64,000 bases of DNA from Pseudoscleropodium purum. Lineage: Eukaryota > Streptophyta > Bryopsida > Hypnales > Brachytheciaceae. The stretch covers positions 746,501 through 810,500 of the forward strand of contig OZ017802.1 in the NCBI GenBank assembly GCA_963969395.1, written 5' to 3'. The first letter of the stretch is position 1. Each line of letters starts with the position of its first letter. Under the pieces are notes generated by a model, which was not told the DNA's origin, did no database searches, and saw nothing but the letters and a program-made list of their open reading frames with translations. Below are positions 45,772-56,221 of this stretch, one piece after another. The translations under genes and the position numbers were made by a program.

Positions 45772-46642
45772 GGTTATGGGCCCACGCACTTGGAGTTGCG
45801 TTTGAGGGAGGAATTCAAAGCATTTGGAGGAGGTCTTGGAGCTTGGAGGAGTAATCAGCCCTTTGTCACTTGTCACCTACAAACCATATGGTGTGAGTCA
45901 TTTTTCAAAAACAAAAACTTTGGAGTGCATCTTTTTACAAAAAAGGGGGAATTTTTTTTTTCTCGAGCTTTTGTTGGCTGGCTTGTAAGGTTTGGAGTAC
46001 ATTTTGTGGTTTGGAAAACATTGCTTATGGTAGTAATCAGCCTAGAGTGGGCTGGTTGCATGCTCCTAGTTTGAGTTTGTGCTTAGAAAAGTACATTGGG
46101 AGCCCATTGTGGCTGATTTTGCACTTAGGTGCATTGTGGATTGTAATGGTGCCAATTGCCATCTATTGAGAGTCTTTGTGAGCCTTGGAAGCATATTTGA
46201 GTTGCTTGAGGTTTTTGGCCATGCATGGAGGGCTGATTAGTGCCCTTGTGAGTGTGTGAGGCAATTCATGGACTTTGTGAACCCAAGAGGGCTGATTTGT
46301 GGCCATGTGAGCCATTGAGGGCCAATTAGGGTGTTTTTGGTGGATTGGTGATCCATTGAGGGCTGATTGGAAGGCTTGAGTGCCTTGGAGTGTGGAGTAC
46401 CCTATTTGTGAGGAGCATTGTGAGATGGCTTGCTCAATTGAAGTAGCACTAGCCCATCATGTCCATGTGGTGGATTTGAGCTCCATTAGGGTCTGAATTC
46501 GTGTTGAGAGGAGGTGAGGCACTTGTGAGGAGTGTTTTGTCCTTCATAAGGTTGTGAGGATCTTGGAAGGTCCTTGGAAGGGCTGATTGTTGCCATTTCA
46601 GCCTCATTGGCTTCCGAGGGAGTGTTTGGAGGCTGAATTGAC
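45772..46642 (+). other. Primer-binding site and leader of A5
   Basis: GGTTATGGGCCCAC at 45772-45785, then the family A leader in plus orientation. Unlike A1-A3 it has only one copy of the ttggcttccgagggagtg / gacttggagacac block before gag, so the tandem duplication is absent here. Confidence 0.8.
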
Positions 46643-47158
46643 TTGGAGACACTTTGGGTGCTGTCAACAAGTAGGAGGTGCTTCATCATGTCATCAAGTG
46701 GAGGAGAGGGCGTGCGCATCATGGACAAGTTCAATGGGGAGAACTTTGGCACGTGGAAGTTCAAGGCGGAGATGATCCTTGTGGAGAAGGACTTGTGGGA
46801 CGTGGTGGATGGGAGTGAGGAGCCTCCAAGTGAAGATGCAGATCCAAAGACCAAGAAGGGGTTTGAGAGGAAGGAGAAGAAGGCCTTTGCTCTCATTGCC
46901 ATCAACCTTGCGGACCGGCAAATTGCACACATCCGCCATTGCAAGGGACCAGCCCAAGCATGGACCACCCTTTGCAACATCCATGAGACGAAGAGCCTCT
47001 CCAACATCCTCTTTCTTCGCCGCAAGTTCTCCACTAGCAAGATGCAAGAGGAGGAGGACATGTTGGACCATGTCAACAAGATCAAGGCTCTTGCGGATGA
47101 GTTGGCTTGTTTGGAGGCACTCGTGACGGAGGGAGATGCGGTGATGACCTGTGTATGA
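46643..47158 (+). pseudogene. copia A5 gag, 3' truncated
   Basis: Frame begins METLWVLSTSRRCFIM; the Gag core starts at the second Met (46688), with VRIMDKFNGENFGTWKFK, EKKAFALIAINLADRQIAH and LSNILFLRRKF as in full-length A copies. It breaks off at about 47150 after VTEGDAVMT, where unrelated DNA starts. Knuckle, protease and everything downstream are missing. Confidence 0.87.
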
Positions 47159-47610
47159 CTCTTGTGTGACTCCTGAGGTCACAACTTGTCAATGTGGTAC
47201 ATTTTAACATAGGTCCTGCACATTTTTTATATCCAATACTCCGCATCTTCATCTTCTCACCCGCTCTCTGCTTTAATTGTAGGGTCATTTAAAATGTCAA
47301 GCCGAAGGTCGTGCGTAGCCTCCTTCACTTTGCTTTTTTTCTTCACTTCGCTTCCCGGAGTCACCCCATCCATATTTTGATCACCTTCGCCGTTCATGAT
47401 TGTCAATTGGATTCAATAACCAATTGAAGTGAATAAAAAAATCTCACGTGATAGTCAAAAGTGATGGCATCAACCGCAACACAGTAACACAAGATAGAGG
47501 ACCTCAACTCTCCACCCCGTAGGAGCAACTAGCGCATAAAGCAATAGTAGCACATCCAACTTGGCACCGAAGGAGAATTGAAGTGAGAAGAAATGAAAAG
47601 TCACTCCACC
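47159..47610. other. Intergenic DNA
   Basis: No gene or known repeat seen between the truncated A5 copy and the GC-rich cluster. Confidence 0.5.
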
Positions 47611-47619
47611 CTTATAGCC

Positions 47620-47835
47620 GTCCACCGCCGGACCTAGAGGCCGTCCGCCATCGGACCTGCCCCGGACCGCGCGAAGCGGCCCCGAACCTTTGGTAGCGGA
47701 CGCGCCGTCCACCCATTGCCCCGTCCGATCGCCCCGTCCGACCGGATTGTCCGGACTGTCCGCCTTCCGACGCCGTCCGCGCTTTGGACACGCCGACCGC
47801 CCCACTTAAACACTGACCGCCGCCGGTGTCCGCTC
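47620..47835. repeat. GC-rich GTCCG/CGGAC cluster 1
   Basis: About 215 bp dense in ccgtccg, gtccgcc and cggac motifs on both strands, set in AT-rich DNA. Similar clusters lie at 50286-50530, 52601-52840, 54372-54647 and 55060-55217. No clear terminal repeats were found for this one. Confidence 0.6.
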
Positions 47836-47973
47836 AGCTGTTAATTGGTGCATCCTATGAGGCCATTATTATTCAAAAAGAGCGGTAACATTTCAAAAAT
47901 AAAACAGCCTAATAATCACTGCTAAATGAAGATCAATGTAATTAGTTTGTCATTTTTTTAAAAAAAAAAAATG

Positions 47974-48010
47974 TAAACCCTAAACCTTATACCCTAATTA
48001 CCCTAAACCT
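47974..48010 (+). repeat. Degenerate telomere-like stretch
   Basis: Four near copies of the plant telomere unit on the complementary strand (aaaccctaaacc, taccctaatt, accctaaacc) in 37 bp, preceded by a poly-A run. Confidence 0.45.
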
Positions 48011-49749
48011 TTTCTTTTCTCCCCTAAATTGTTTTACGAATGAGGGGAATGTGATTAAGTTGAATATGTTAGAATTATTTACTGATATTATTCCTCTAAA
48101 TAGGTTTTGAGAAGATTTGAAGATGGTGGGGATTCTTTTAAAGTTCATTAGGAAATCAAATGTTTTGCAAAAATAATCAATTCCATTTTCATTGTAAGCA
48201 AATGAAATTTTTTAAAAAGGCCCTAATACATAATTAGAATAATAGTTTAATGGATTTCAACCTCATGATATTTAAGGAAAGGTTGTGATTTCTCATTAAA
48301 AGTGCATCACGATCTTCAAATGAACATCGAGTCTTTCATATTTTTTAATGAAATTTTGATTAGATTTGAAAACAAAGAAAAAGAATCAATGTTTTAACTT
48401 TCAAATCATGTATGGCTATATTTTTCCTTAAAAACATAGAAAAATTCGTTACTTGAGTTGGTCGAGTAGAATACATTATACATGTGCTATATTTATTTTG
48501 AAGGGTAATTCCAATATTCTTATTTCAGATGTTTTTAAATATTAATTTTAAAAAAGAGGGTTCATTGTTTAAAGATCTAAAAAATTCACAAATATAATTT
48601 CTATTATAAATAGGAATTGAATTCGGAATTCGATTTTTGAAATGATTCAAATGAACAAGATATTGATTATAAAATATTTCTTTGTTTGAGTTTTCAAAAT
48701 GAATTCACGAAACAATTGCAAACTTTTGAACTTAGGTATATGGTATTGTTTTTGGTTTGTACTTTGTAGAGTATAATATTTCCATTTTAATCCTAAATAA
48801 ATGAAAAAATTCCACGTGAATGAAATATTTCTATGTATTGCACAAAGATTTCTACCAATTATTATGATAATTAAATACATTGTTACATTTCATAAAATAT
48901 TCTACATAGAAAAAAAAAATCATTTCAGTTTTCAATCATGATAAACGATGTCTTCTACTCTTTCTGTTATTTGTTCGTTTTGTATAACGTGTATATTATA
49001 CAATCTTTGAGAGCAAGGTAGTTCATTTTTGGCTCTCATTGAAATAGAAAATATATTTGTGTTTGGATTTTGAAATCATTATGTATACTACGGTCTTGCA
49101 AGAATGCATCTTGTTTCTTCCTTTGAATCCTTTTGATATGTTCTTTTTTTTCTTTTGTTTTCTGTCTCGTAGGGCTCTTATTATCTTGTTCTCTTCATTT
49201 GACCAGCCTATTTGGCTTGGCTCTTAGTTTTTTGTTTTTTTTAATGTAATGGTTTATGCATATGTTATAAAAAATATATATTATTTATCTAAAATTAATA
49301 TATTGATGAACAAACGCATAAAGGCATTGAATGCTTTCACATTTAAAGTTATATATCTATCATAAATCACTCTTGCAAATTTGAATGATTGAATCGAAAA
49401 TTTGAAAATGTAATTCCAAGAGCTTTCAATTCAATCAATTGCATAAATGATAAATGTTGAAATGCAACTCGTATGAGTTTAGCATCTATGAAGATTAATT
49501 CATGCCATCCACATGCAATTTTCCAATTTAATAAAATGCAATTGAGTACTTCAATTTCTTTCTTTTCAATTCTCTAAGTAACATTCACTTCATATCTTTC
49601 TCTATTTGTTTATCTATTTTTTGGCAACAAATGGAGAAACCATCTTTGTCTATATTTGCACATGCACTCTTATTTGATTGATGAAGAATAGATCTATGAA
49701 ATATATAATCATTGATTTGTTCATGTTGATCTATCTAATATATTTTATG

Positions 49750-49753
<4 letters not shown>
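48011..49753. other. AT-rich intergenic DNA
   Basis: Long AT-rich stretch with many A and T runs. No coding frame with protein-like composition, RNA gene or repeat family member was seen. Confidence 0.55.

Positions 49754-49814
<61 letters not shown>
49754..49814. repeat. (TA)n microsatellite
   Basis: About 30 uninterrupted TA units. Confidence 0.97.
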
Positions 49815-49816
<2 letters not shown>

Positions 49817-50285
49817 TTAAAGTAGTATGAAAGACAAGATTGACAGATTGTGTTCGAATGTTGTTGATTTTGAAATGATTTAGTATTATATCATTTATAA
49901 GAATATTATAATAGTGTTATGTTATAATATTCCTAAAACAATTGCAACAAATATTAAAATACATGCTAAGTTAGGTTTGTTAGCCTACCAATTGTTCATT
50001 AATAGACATAATTGAGTAGCCCCCTTAAATGAAACATTCAATATCTAATATCTTACAATCCAAATGGTGGATTTGTCTAAAATTTTTTCCACATTTTTTC
50101 CAACTAATTTACTACAAGATCCTACGGTTACATATGCCCCAAAGTATTTTTCTTTTAAGACTTGATATTTGCACTACTATTGGGAGTTTTGAAGTGTTTT
50201 TAGTGAAAAGAACTTTACGGGTTAAACATCTCTACCGTGAGATTTTGAAAAAAGAACAATTTCCTTCATTAGGTTTAGGGTTCAA

Positions 50286-50530
50286 GATGAGCCGTCCGCC
50301 TTGTCCGCCCCGTCCGCCCTGTCCACCCCGTCCGCCGTGATATCCGTCCGCCCATCCTCCATCCGCCCTGTCTGGCCTGACTGCCCCGTCCGCCCCGATA
50401 CCCGTCTGCCTCGATCGCCTCGTCCGCCTCGATACCCGTCCGCCGAGTCCGCCCGGTTACAGCCGTCCGATTGACACGCGGACTGATGTGGTCCGCATGA
50501 TTTGGACATCCGCCTCGGGGCGTCCGCATA
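50286..50530. repeat. GC-rich GTCCGCC cluster 2
   Basis: Starts with tandem gtccgccc/ctgtccacc units and includes the block gccgtccgattgacacgcg then gactgatgtggtccgcatga (about 50460-50510). The MITE at 54372-54647 has a close copy of that block (54473-54530). The cluster lies about 230 bp upstream of the ATG at 50761. Confidence 0.65.
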
Positions 50531-50760
50531 TATATATGGGGAGGCGGATGGCTCATTCCGAACAATCGTTCTCTTTTGGAGTGGGCGGACCAGTGCATTG
50601 GAAGCTCTACGCACCCCTTCCACTTTGAGTGAACGATTGTTGTGGCATTGTTACAAATTTTCACAAAGTTCACACTTGTAAAATTTTAATTAATTAATTA
50701 AATCAAAATTTTGGTTCTTAAGCTTTCTAATTGTTTCATTCTCTTTGCTTCAGCTTCATC

Positions 50761-52002
50761 ATGCCGAAAGATAGAACACCCAAAAAAAGTAGTCGAAAGG
50801 GAAGACCCCAATTGTTCGATTGGGATGCTTGGGCTGATCCATTGTGCGTGGGTGAACCGGGATGGGAAGAAGAACCAACAAGAGTGTGGGATTGCTCAAT
50901 GTGCAAGAAGTATGTAAAAATGACTCACATTCAAAAACTTTGGCGACGTGAACGTGTAGAGCACCAAGCGCCACGTTGAGAAGGACAAATGTCTACGTGC
51001 CAAAGTGAGCACTTCAAACAACGATACACACAAGTGCATCGAGTTCTTGGCATTAAAAGCGCCAAACCAAATATAATGAATTATAATGTTATGGCAATGG
51101 TTTGGGCAGAGATTGTACTCCACAAGGACGTGGACTGGCGTACTGCTACAGGTCGCAATGTAGAGAACTATACGTGCACGGATACCGTTATAGATACACA
51201 ATGGAGGGGCGCAAGCGATTGCATGCCAGAGTGGTCTAATCGAGGTTATCTGCAACAACCTTCAGTTGTTCTACGAGATGACGATGATGACGATGATATG
51301 CAAGCGCTTGTCACATTTGGAGTTAGATACGAGTGGGTAGAAGAACGAGAACAAATTGAATTCGAGCAACAAATGCAAGAGGCAACACGCAGAAGCCTTC
51401 AAGATCGTGGACGGCAAGATAGGCATGGTGGGTCCTACGGACATGAACATGGAACGCGAGAATCTGAACATGGAAGAGGTGGTTCATACTCTGGTTATGA
51501 TCCTCAAAATAGATATGAAGGTGGAAGAGGGAGCTATGGATCCACGCATTATGGTGGTTCAAGTGCAGTTGGTTCTCGTTATGGCACTCCCCCTGAAATT
51601 GGCTCTCTAGGTGGGACAGGTAGCTATGGCAACACGCACTATGGTAGGTCTACTGAATCTGGTTCATATTATACGACGCCTACTCAAGTGGGCTCTGAAG
51701 GTAGTGGAGGAAGCCATGTAACCCCGCAGTATAGTTGCTCTCTTTACGGAAGCGCCCAATACTATCCGGGATCAACTAGAAGTGATTCATACGGGCATCA
51801 TGGGGCCTCTTATTACGGGGCTTCAAATGAAAGAGGATCAGAGCCTACTACTCCGATTCCTCCTCCCACTTTTGGAGGTTCAAGCTATGGACAAGGAGGT
51901 GCACTGAGTGGATATCACGGAAACTACGGAGGTGGTCTGTTCATTGGAGTACAAAGAAGAGGCAGCGGTCAACAATTTGAGTCCGATTCAGATTTCGAAT
52001 AA
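50761..52002 (+). pseudogene. Gly/Tyr/Ser-rich protein with CxxC-H motif, one in-frame stop
   Basis: A 414-codon plus-strand frame broken once by TGA (50977-50979, codon 73). The N-terminus is basic (PKDRTPKKSSRKGRP) and leads to WDCSMCKKYVKMTHIQKLW, a CX2C...H arrangement that could be a BED-like zinc finger. A middle part (KDVDWRTATGRNVENYT) is unrecognised. After an Asp7 run and an EQ-rich helix, the last ~180 residues are low-complexity repeats of the GSYG-THYG type, ending in an acidic tail. I do not recognise the family. The zinc-finger-like start and the GC-rich cluster upstream suggest a DNA-transposon origin. The stop may be a simple transition in CGA, or an unseen intron may remove it. 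Confidence 0.5.
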
Positions 52003-52600
52003 AAAAACATGCAAGTATATAGTGAGCATGTGTTTGCTCGATTTTCTCATTTTTACTCTCACGACAAGTATAGAGCACTAGATTCGTAGAAGTAGTACAA
52101 AATTTTAAATGAATAGAACAATTTTGAACAACAATTTTGTTCACTTTTTCAAAAAGTGTTGTATAGTAGTGTACACCAACTATGTATGTAGGCAAGCATA
52201 TTGTTGAAGACATCATTGTATTATTTTATAATAGCGTTGATGTATACGGCTATAAGCGACTTTGATAAATAATAAAAATATGAAGAAGAAATGTAATTTT
52301 GTAAGAGCCATATTATGTTTATTTTTGAATTTAGCATTCGAGGTTAAATATGTACTAGCATGCTGTGTATTTTGAAATTATTGTTGTGTGTTTATTACAT
52401 TTAGAAACTCGTAAATGATATAAATGTATTTCTAATTAATTTATGAAAAATTAAATTATTTGAATATTTGAAATTTTTTTATTTTTCATTCAACGATTGC
52501 TAAAAACTAAAATGATTTCTTATTTGTATGAAGAAATGCCCAAATTAGACAATTAGTGGTTCTTCTTTAGATTCTATTTTCAAATATGAAAAATAAATCG
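52003..52600. other. AT-rich spacer
   Basis: Probable 3' flank of the preceding ORF, with polyadenylation-like aataaa at about 52267. No gene seen. Confidence 0.45.
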
Positions 52601-52840
52601 GATCGGGCGGACGGTTTGGGGCCGTCGGATCGGGCGGACGCCAGATTTGTCCGCCCGTGGCTGTCCGATCGGGCGGATGCGGCTGTAGGGTTTCGGGGAG
52701 GCGGATAGCTGATGCGTCCGCCAGCCGCTGCCCGTCGGATCAGGCGGACGGCAAATTTGTCCGCTTGTGGCCGTCCGATTGGGTAGACGGTTTGGGGCCA
52801 TCCGCGCCCCAATAAGATGGGCGGACGGGCCGTCCGCATT
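52601..52840. repeat. GC-rich GTCCGCC cluster 3
   Basis: Contains two imperfect direct repeats of about 53 bp (near 52625-52677 and 52735-52787), each with tcggatc-gggcggac, atttgtccgc and gtccgat blocks. The outer parts repeat ggacggtttggggcc. It ends about 190 bp upstream of the ATG of the kinase-like pseudogene. Confidence 0.65.
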
Positions 52841-53032
52841 GTCACTTTTGCTTTGCCCCTTGTGAATGCAAGGTGGAGTGGAGAGCTTGGTGGTTCATCC
52901 TCCATTGGCTCCTTTCCGAGGCAAGGCAAGAGTGGTTTATTGGGGCCCCCTTGTTGCCAATTTTTTTGACACTTGCGCGTGAATTCAATTTCAAATTAAA
53001 AAATTTGATCTATATCAATTTCATTTGTCACG

Positions 53033-54234
53033 ATGCCGAACGGGAAGAAGAAGGTTGCGAAGCTTAAACATGGAGAGGGACCATCGAACTTGAAAGTAGC
53101 TCGCTAAAGTCCTTCGGAAGAATGCAAGAAATTCATGATTGAGCGCATCGTTCAATTTTATGAATCGGAAACAACATTGTCTTTAGACAATAAGTACATC
53201 AGATATCAAGAGGAGTGCGTGTCTAAATTCAAGGTAGACATGACACAGATGTTGTTTGATGCATTGAATGTGGCGAAGTGGCATGACAAAATGCATAAAA
53301 CGTACTTCACCAAATGTTTGGAGAACAAGGTTCATGATGCTTTGTGGAATTTCAAAGTCATTTTGGTTAAATATGGCAAGGAATATCGACCCAATGACGC
53401 CCAGTTTGAAGAAGTGATTCTGAAAGCGGACTTGTTTAGGGGGCGATGTGCTCCATTTGCCAAAAAGCACAATCGAATTGGTTCAATTGGTTGGTGGAAA
53501 AGCAATGATGGAGTTGTTGAAGCGGAAAGGACCAAACAGCACCTCATAGCACTTCTAGATACAGCACGCGTGATTGCTGTTGATGATAGAACAATGAGAG
53601 GTGGATATGCAACGATTCGAAAGGTTCGTATTGAAGGATGTCCAGGAATACTTCCTTATTGGGAGTTTGCGGCAAAGAAATCCATTCACCACCAAACTCG
53701 ACTCGATCTTGCAAAGCTAGAACATCAAAACGAATCAATGGCTGTTCAAATTCCACACGCGAGTGTGATACGATTTGCTGCGGTGCACGGAACGACGTGT
53801 GAAGGTTATGCGTATTGGTGGAATGGTGGAATGGTGGAATTCTTCGACAAATGTTGAATATGGATAAGGACTATCCAAACAACATTCAAATTCGTTTAAT
53901 GTATACAAATCCAACCGAAGAGGAGGTTGTAAAAGCTCACCGTTTAGGGCGATATCGGAAGAAGCGCACGGAGTTGACATGGACGTTTATGCATATAATG
54001 TATGTAGTGCATCTTGTTGGACATTTGCATAATGATCTTTCTCCGGACAACATCTTGTTGCATTTTCCAGAGGATGAGTCACGTGTGTACATTGGAGTTT
54101 GGGATTGGGGCATGACCACCTTAGCTTCTTAGCTAATAAAGTCTTTGTACACATTCACATTAGCAGATGAGATGAAACAGACTTTGCAGAGGAGATGGTG
54201 GGTGGATCCACGTATTGCATATTTGCCCATGTGA
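53033..54234 (+). pseudogene. Decayed protein-kinase-like gene
   Basis: From ATG 53033 the frame hits TAA at 53105-53107 and continues open to 53857. A ~150-residue N-terminal region of unknown type precedes the kinase fold. It has a glycine-rich loop (RGGYATIRKVRI), a Lys in EFAAKKS, an HASVIRFAAVH strand and a hinge (GYAYWWNGG). At about 53818-53833 an 8-bp tandem duplication (ggtggaat) shifts the frame. The next frame carries the catalytic loop HNDLSPDN and DWG in place of DFG, then stops at TAG 54130-54132, but remains protein-like (LADEMKQTLQRRWW) up to TGA 54232-54234. The key Asp and Asn of the catalytic loop are present, so the ancestor was probably active. No typical plant receptor-kinase features are seen. 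Confidence 0.7.
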
Positions 54235-54371
54235 TTACGCGATTTTCTAATACATATCGTTGGCCGATGCCAGATGAACATTTCCGCCATTTATATTAGA
54301 TTGGTAGTGCAGAAGTAGTAGTTGAATACTTGAATAGGTTATACAGGCATTAAAAATTAGTTTAGAAATAT

Positions 54372-54647
54372 CAGGGTTGACAGAACGTCCGGACGTGGAC
54401 GCTGTGCCCGCAGCGTCCGCTGACATTCGCGTCCCGGCGGACGCAGCGTCCCTCTGTCCGTCCACCCCATTACGGCCGTCCGATCGACGTGCGGACTGAT
54501 GTGATCCGCACGATCTGGGCATCCACCTCGTCCGCCCGCCCCGCCCGTCCGCTTTCCGACGGCGGTCGGGACGCTGCGTCCGCTAGCGTCCGGACGTCCT
54601 GAAAACGGACGCTATTTTGGGGCGGACGTTCAAATTCGTCAACCCTG
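54372..54647. mobile_element. hAT-type MITE, 276 bp, with 8-bp target duplication
   Basis: Both ends are CAGGGTTGAC in inverted orientation, with further inverted similarity (gaacgtccg, ggacgctgcgtccgc). A perfect 8-bp direct repeat agaaatat flanks it at 54364-54371 and 54648-54655. An 8-bp duplication and a CAGGG terminus are characteristic of hAT transposons. The interior is GC-rich with many gtccg/cggac motifs and has no ORF, so it is non-autonomous. Confidence 0.85.
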
Positions 54648-54655
54648 AGAAATAT

Positions 54656-55045
54656 AGAGTTGAAATGAAAAAAATTATATGTGCAATTAGCCAAATGTGC
54701 ACAATGTATGGTATTCTACATTAAATTGAATACATTTTGCCCATATTGATTATGTTTGTACATTTTGCCCATATTGATTATTGATTATGTTTGCCCATAT
54801 TGATTATGTTGATCTTGATTTTTTAAATAGTATATATATATATATTTGAAGTCACAAATTTTTTTAGTTTGCCTTTTGAAAATGAATTGGAATTTTTTCA
54901 TACTTTCAAGACTATCATGGACTCGTGGTCAAACTTTATAATCTTTCAACTTATGAGAGACATTGTTTTAATAACAAATCGCGAACCATTGCACTTCATT
55001 TAACATTTAATTGTTTAAAGATTAAGAGAGTGACCGCGGGACACT
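54656..55045. other. AT-rich DNA with short tattgattatgtttgccca repeats
   Basis: Three short copies of a ttgcccatattgattatg phrase at about 54737-54810. No gene seen. Confidence 0.45.
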
Positions 55046-55059
55046 TTGGGTAGGGTAGT

Positions 55060-55217
55060 CGGGGGAAATAGGGCCGTCTGGGCAAATGGGGCAGACGGGG
55101 CGGATGGACGGGCAGGGTGGACGGGGCGGTCTCGGCGGACGCTGCGTCCGCCGGGACCGCGAATGTCAGCGGACGCTGCGGACACAGCGTCTGCGTCCGG
55201 ACGTCGTGTCAACCCTG
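55060..55217. repeat. Truncated copy of the hAT-type MITE family, inverted
   Basis: Reading leftward from 55217 on the minus strand, it begins CAGGGTTGAC and shares about 85 bp with the left end of the MITE at 54372 (acgtccggacg, ctgtgtccgcagcgtccg, ctgacattcgcg). The other end is not recognisable. It abuts a B' LTR fragment at 55218. Confidence 0.7.
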
Positions 55218-55505
55218 CCGCTACGTGTCTTGCATGTGGTAGGCAAAGACACATGGAGGGCATAGGATAAATGGACCGACACGTGCCTAGACACGTGGAG
55301 GGCCACATGAGGATGGACCGCCATGGTCCATGAGGTGGCAAGAGGTGGCTTGCAAGTGGCTTTCGAAAGGACTTGCAAGACACTTGAGAGACCACCAAGT
55401 AGTAGTATAAGAGGAGAGCCCTTGCATGGGCTCATTACCCTTTCTCACACTTGTTTGTAATCCCCCTTCATTAGAATACATTGGCTTCGTGTTTCTTTTC
55501 TCAAA
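55218..55505 (+). repeat. B' LTR fragment, plus orientation
   Basis: The last two thirds of the 442-bp B' LTR variant (tgcatgggctcattacc type), starting in the G-box region and running to ttctcaa. Confidence 0.82.
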
Positions 55506-55763
55506 CTGGAAGGCATCACGATGGCTGGTCATATGTTGAGTGGCTCCCGAGTCCACAATCCAAGTGAACATGTTGGCCTTCTCCCCTCCTCCATGTGTGG
55601 CAAAGGCGAAATCCTCCTCTTCCTCCTCTTTGGAAGCTTGGTGTGCACTCTCCTTGTCTTTGTCTTGGCTGATCTTGCAATGCCTAGCAATGTGGCTTGG
55701 TTTGCCACACTTGAAGCACGTCCTTGTCTCCTTGGAAGCCTTGGTGTTGCCTCCCTTGCCAAG
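55506..55763 (-). pseudogene. copia family A gag/protease fragment
   Basis: Minus strand encodes the knuckle CFKCGKPSHIARHC, the Glu-rich stretch and protease WIVDSGATQHMTSHRDAF. The rest of the element is missing. It lies between a B' LTR fragment and the 5' LTR of B4. Confidence 0.8.
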
Positions 55764-55765
55764 TT

Positions 55766-56221
55766 TGTTGAAGATATTGAGTAGGATGCTTTGGATTGTT
55801 TGTGAAAGCTCGTAGTATGGGCTAACGTTGGATAGGTGTTGTTTGTAGCCAAAGCAAGAACAATATAGGATCGCCACATGTCATGCATAGGATAGGCAAG
55901 GACACGTGGAAGGAAGCATGTTGGCGAACCGCCACGTGTCTTGCATGTGGTAGGCAAAGACACGTGGAGGGCATAGGATAGATGGACCGACACGTGTCTA
56001 GACACGTGGAAGGCCGCATGAGGACGGACCGCCATGTGGTCCATGAGGTGGCAAGAGGTGGCTTACAAGTGGCATTCGAAAGGACTTGCAAGACACTTGA
56101 GACGCCACCAAGTAGTAGTATAAGAGGAGAGCTCTTAGCAACGGCTCACTACCCTTTCTCACACTTGTTTTGTAATCCCCCTTCATTAGAATATATTGGC
56201 TTAGTGTTTCTTTTCTCAATT
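55766..56221 (+). repeat. 5' LTR of element B4
   Basis: 456-bp B LTR in plus orientation, with the CACGTG cluster and TATA-like box, ending ctcaatt and followed by the primer-binding site. The 5 bp before it are aagtt; the matching right end lies outside the window. Confidence 0.9.

Noticed and set aside
47470..47805. 111-codon minus-strand frame rich in Arg and Gly
   Set aside because: Composition follows directly from the GTCCG/CGGAC cluster and no protein family is suggested.
50275..50673. Overlapping Arg/Gly/Asp-rich minus-strand frames
   Set aside because: They are translations of the GTCCGCC repeats upstream of the ORF at 50761.
53815..54132. Second kinase ORF as a separate gene
   Set aside because: It is the continuation of the frame ending at 53857, displaced by the ggtggaat duplication.
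54372..55217. One large element from the MITE's left end to the inverted terminus at 55217
   Set aside because: The 276-bp unit already has a perfect 8-bp duplication, while ccgctacg after 55217 has no partner next to 54372.
55287..55877. 196-codon minus-strand frame with a zinc knuckle
   Set aside because: Only 55506-55763 is copia coding sequence; both ends are antisense LTR.
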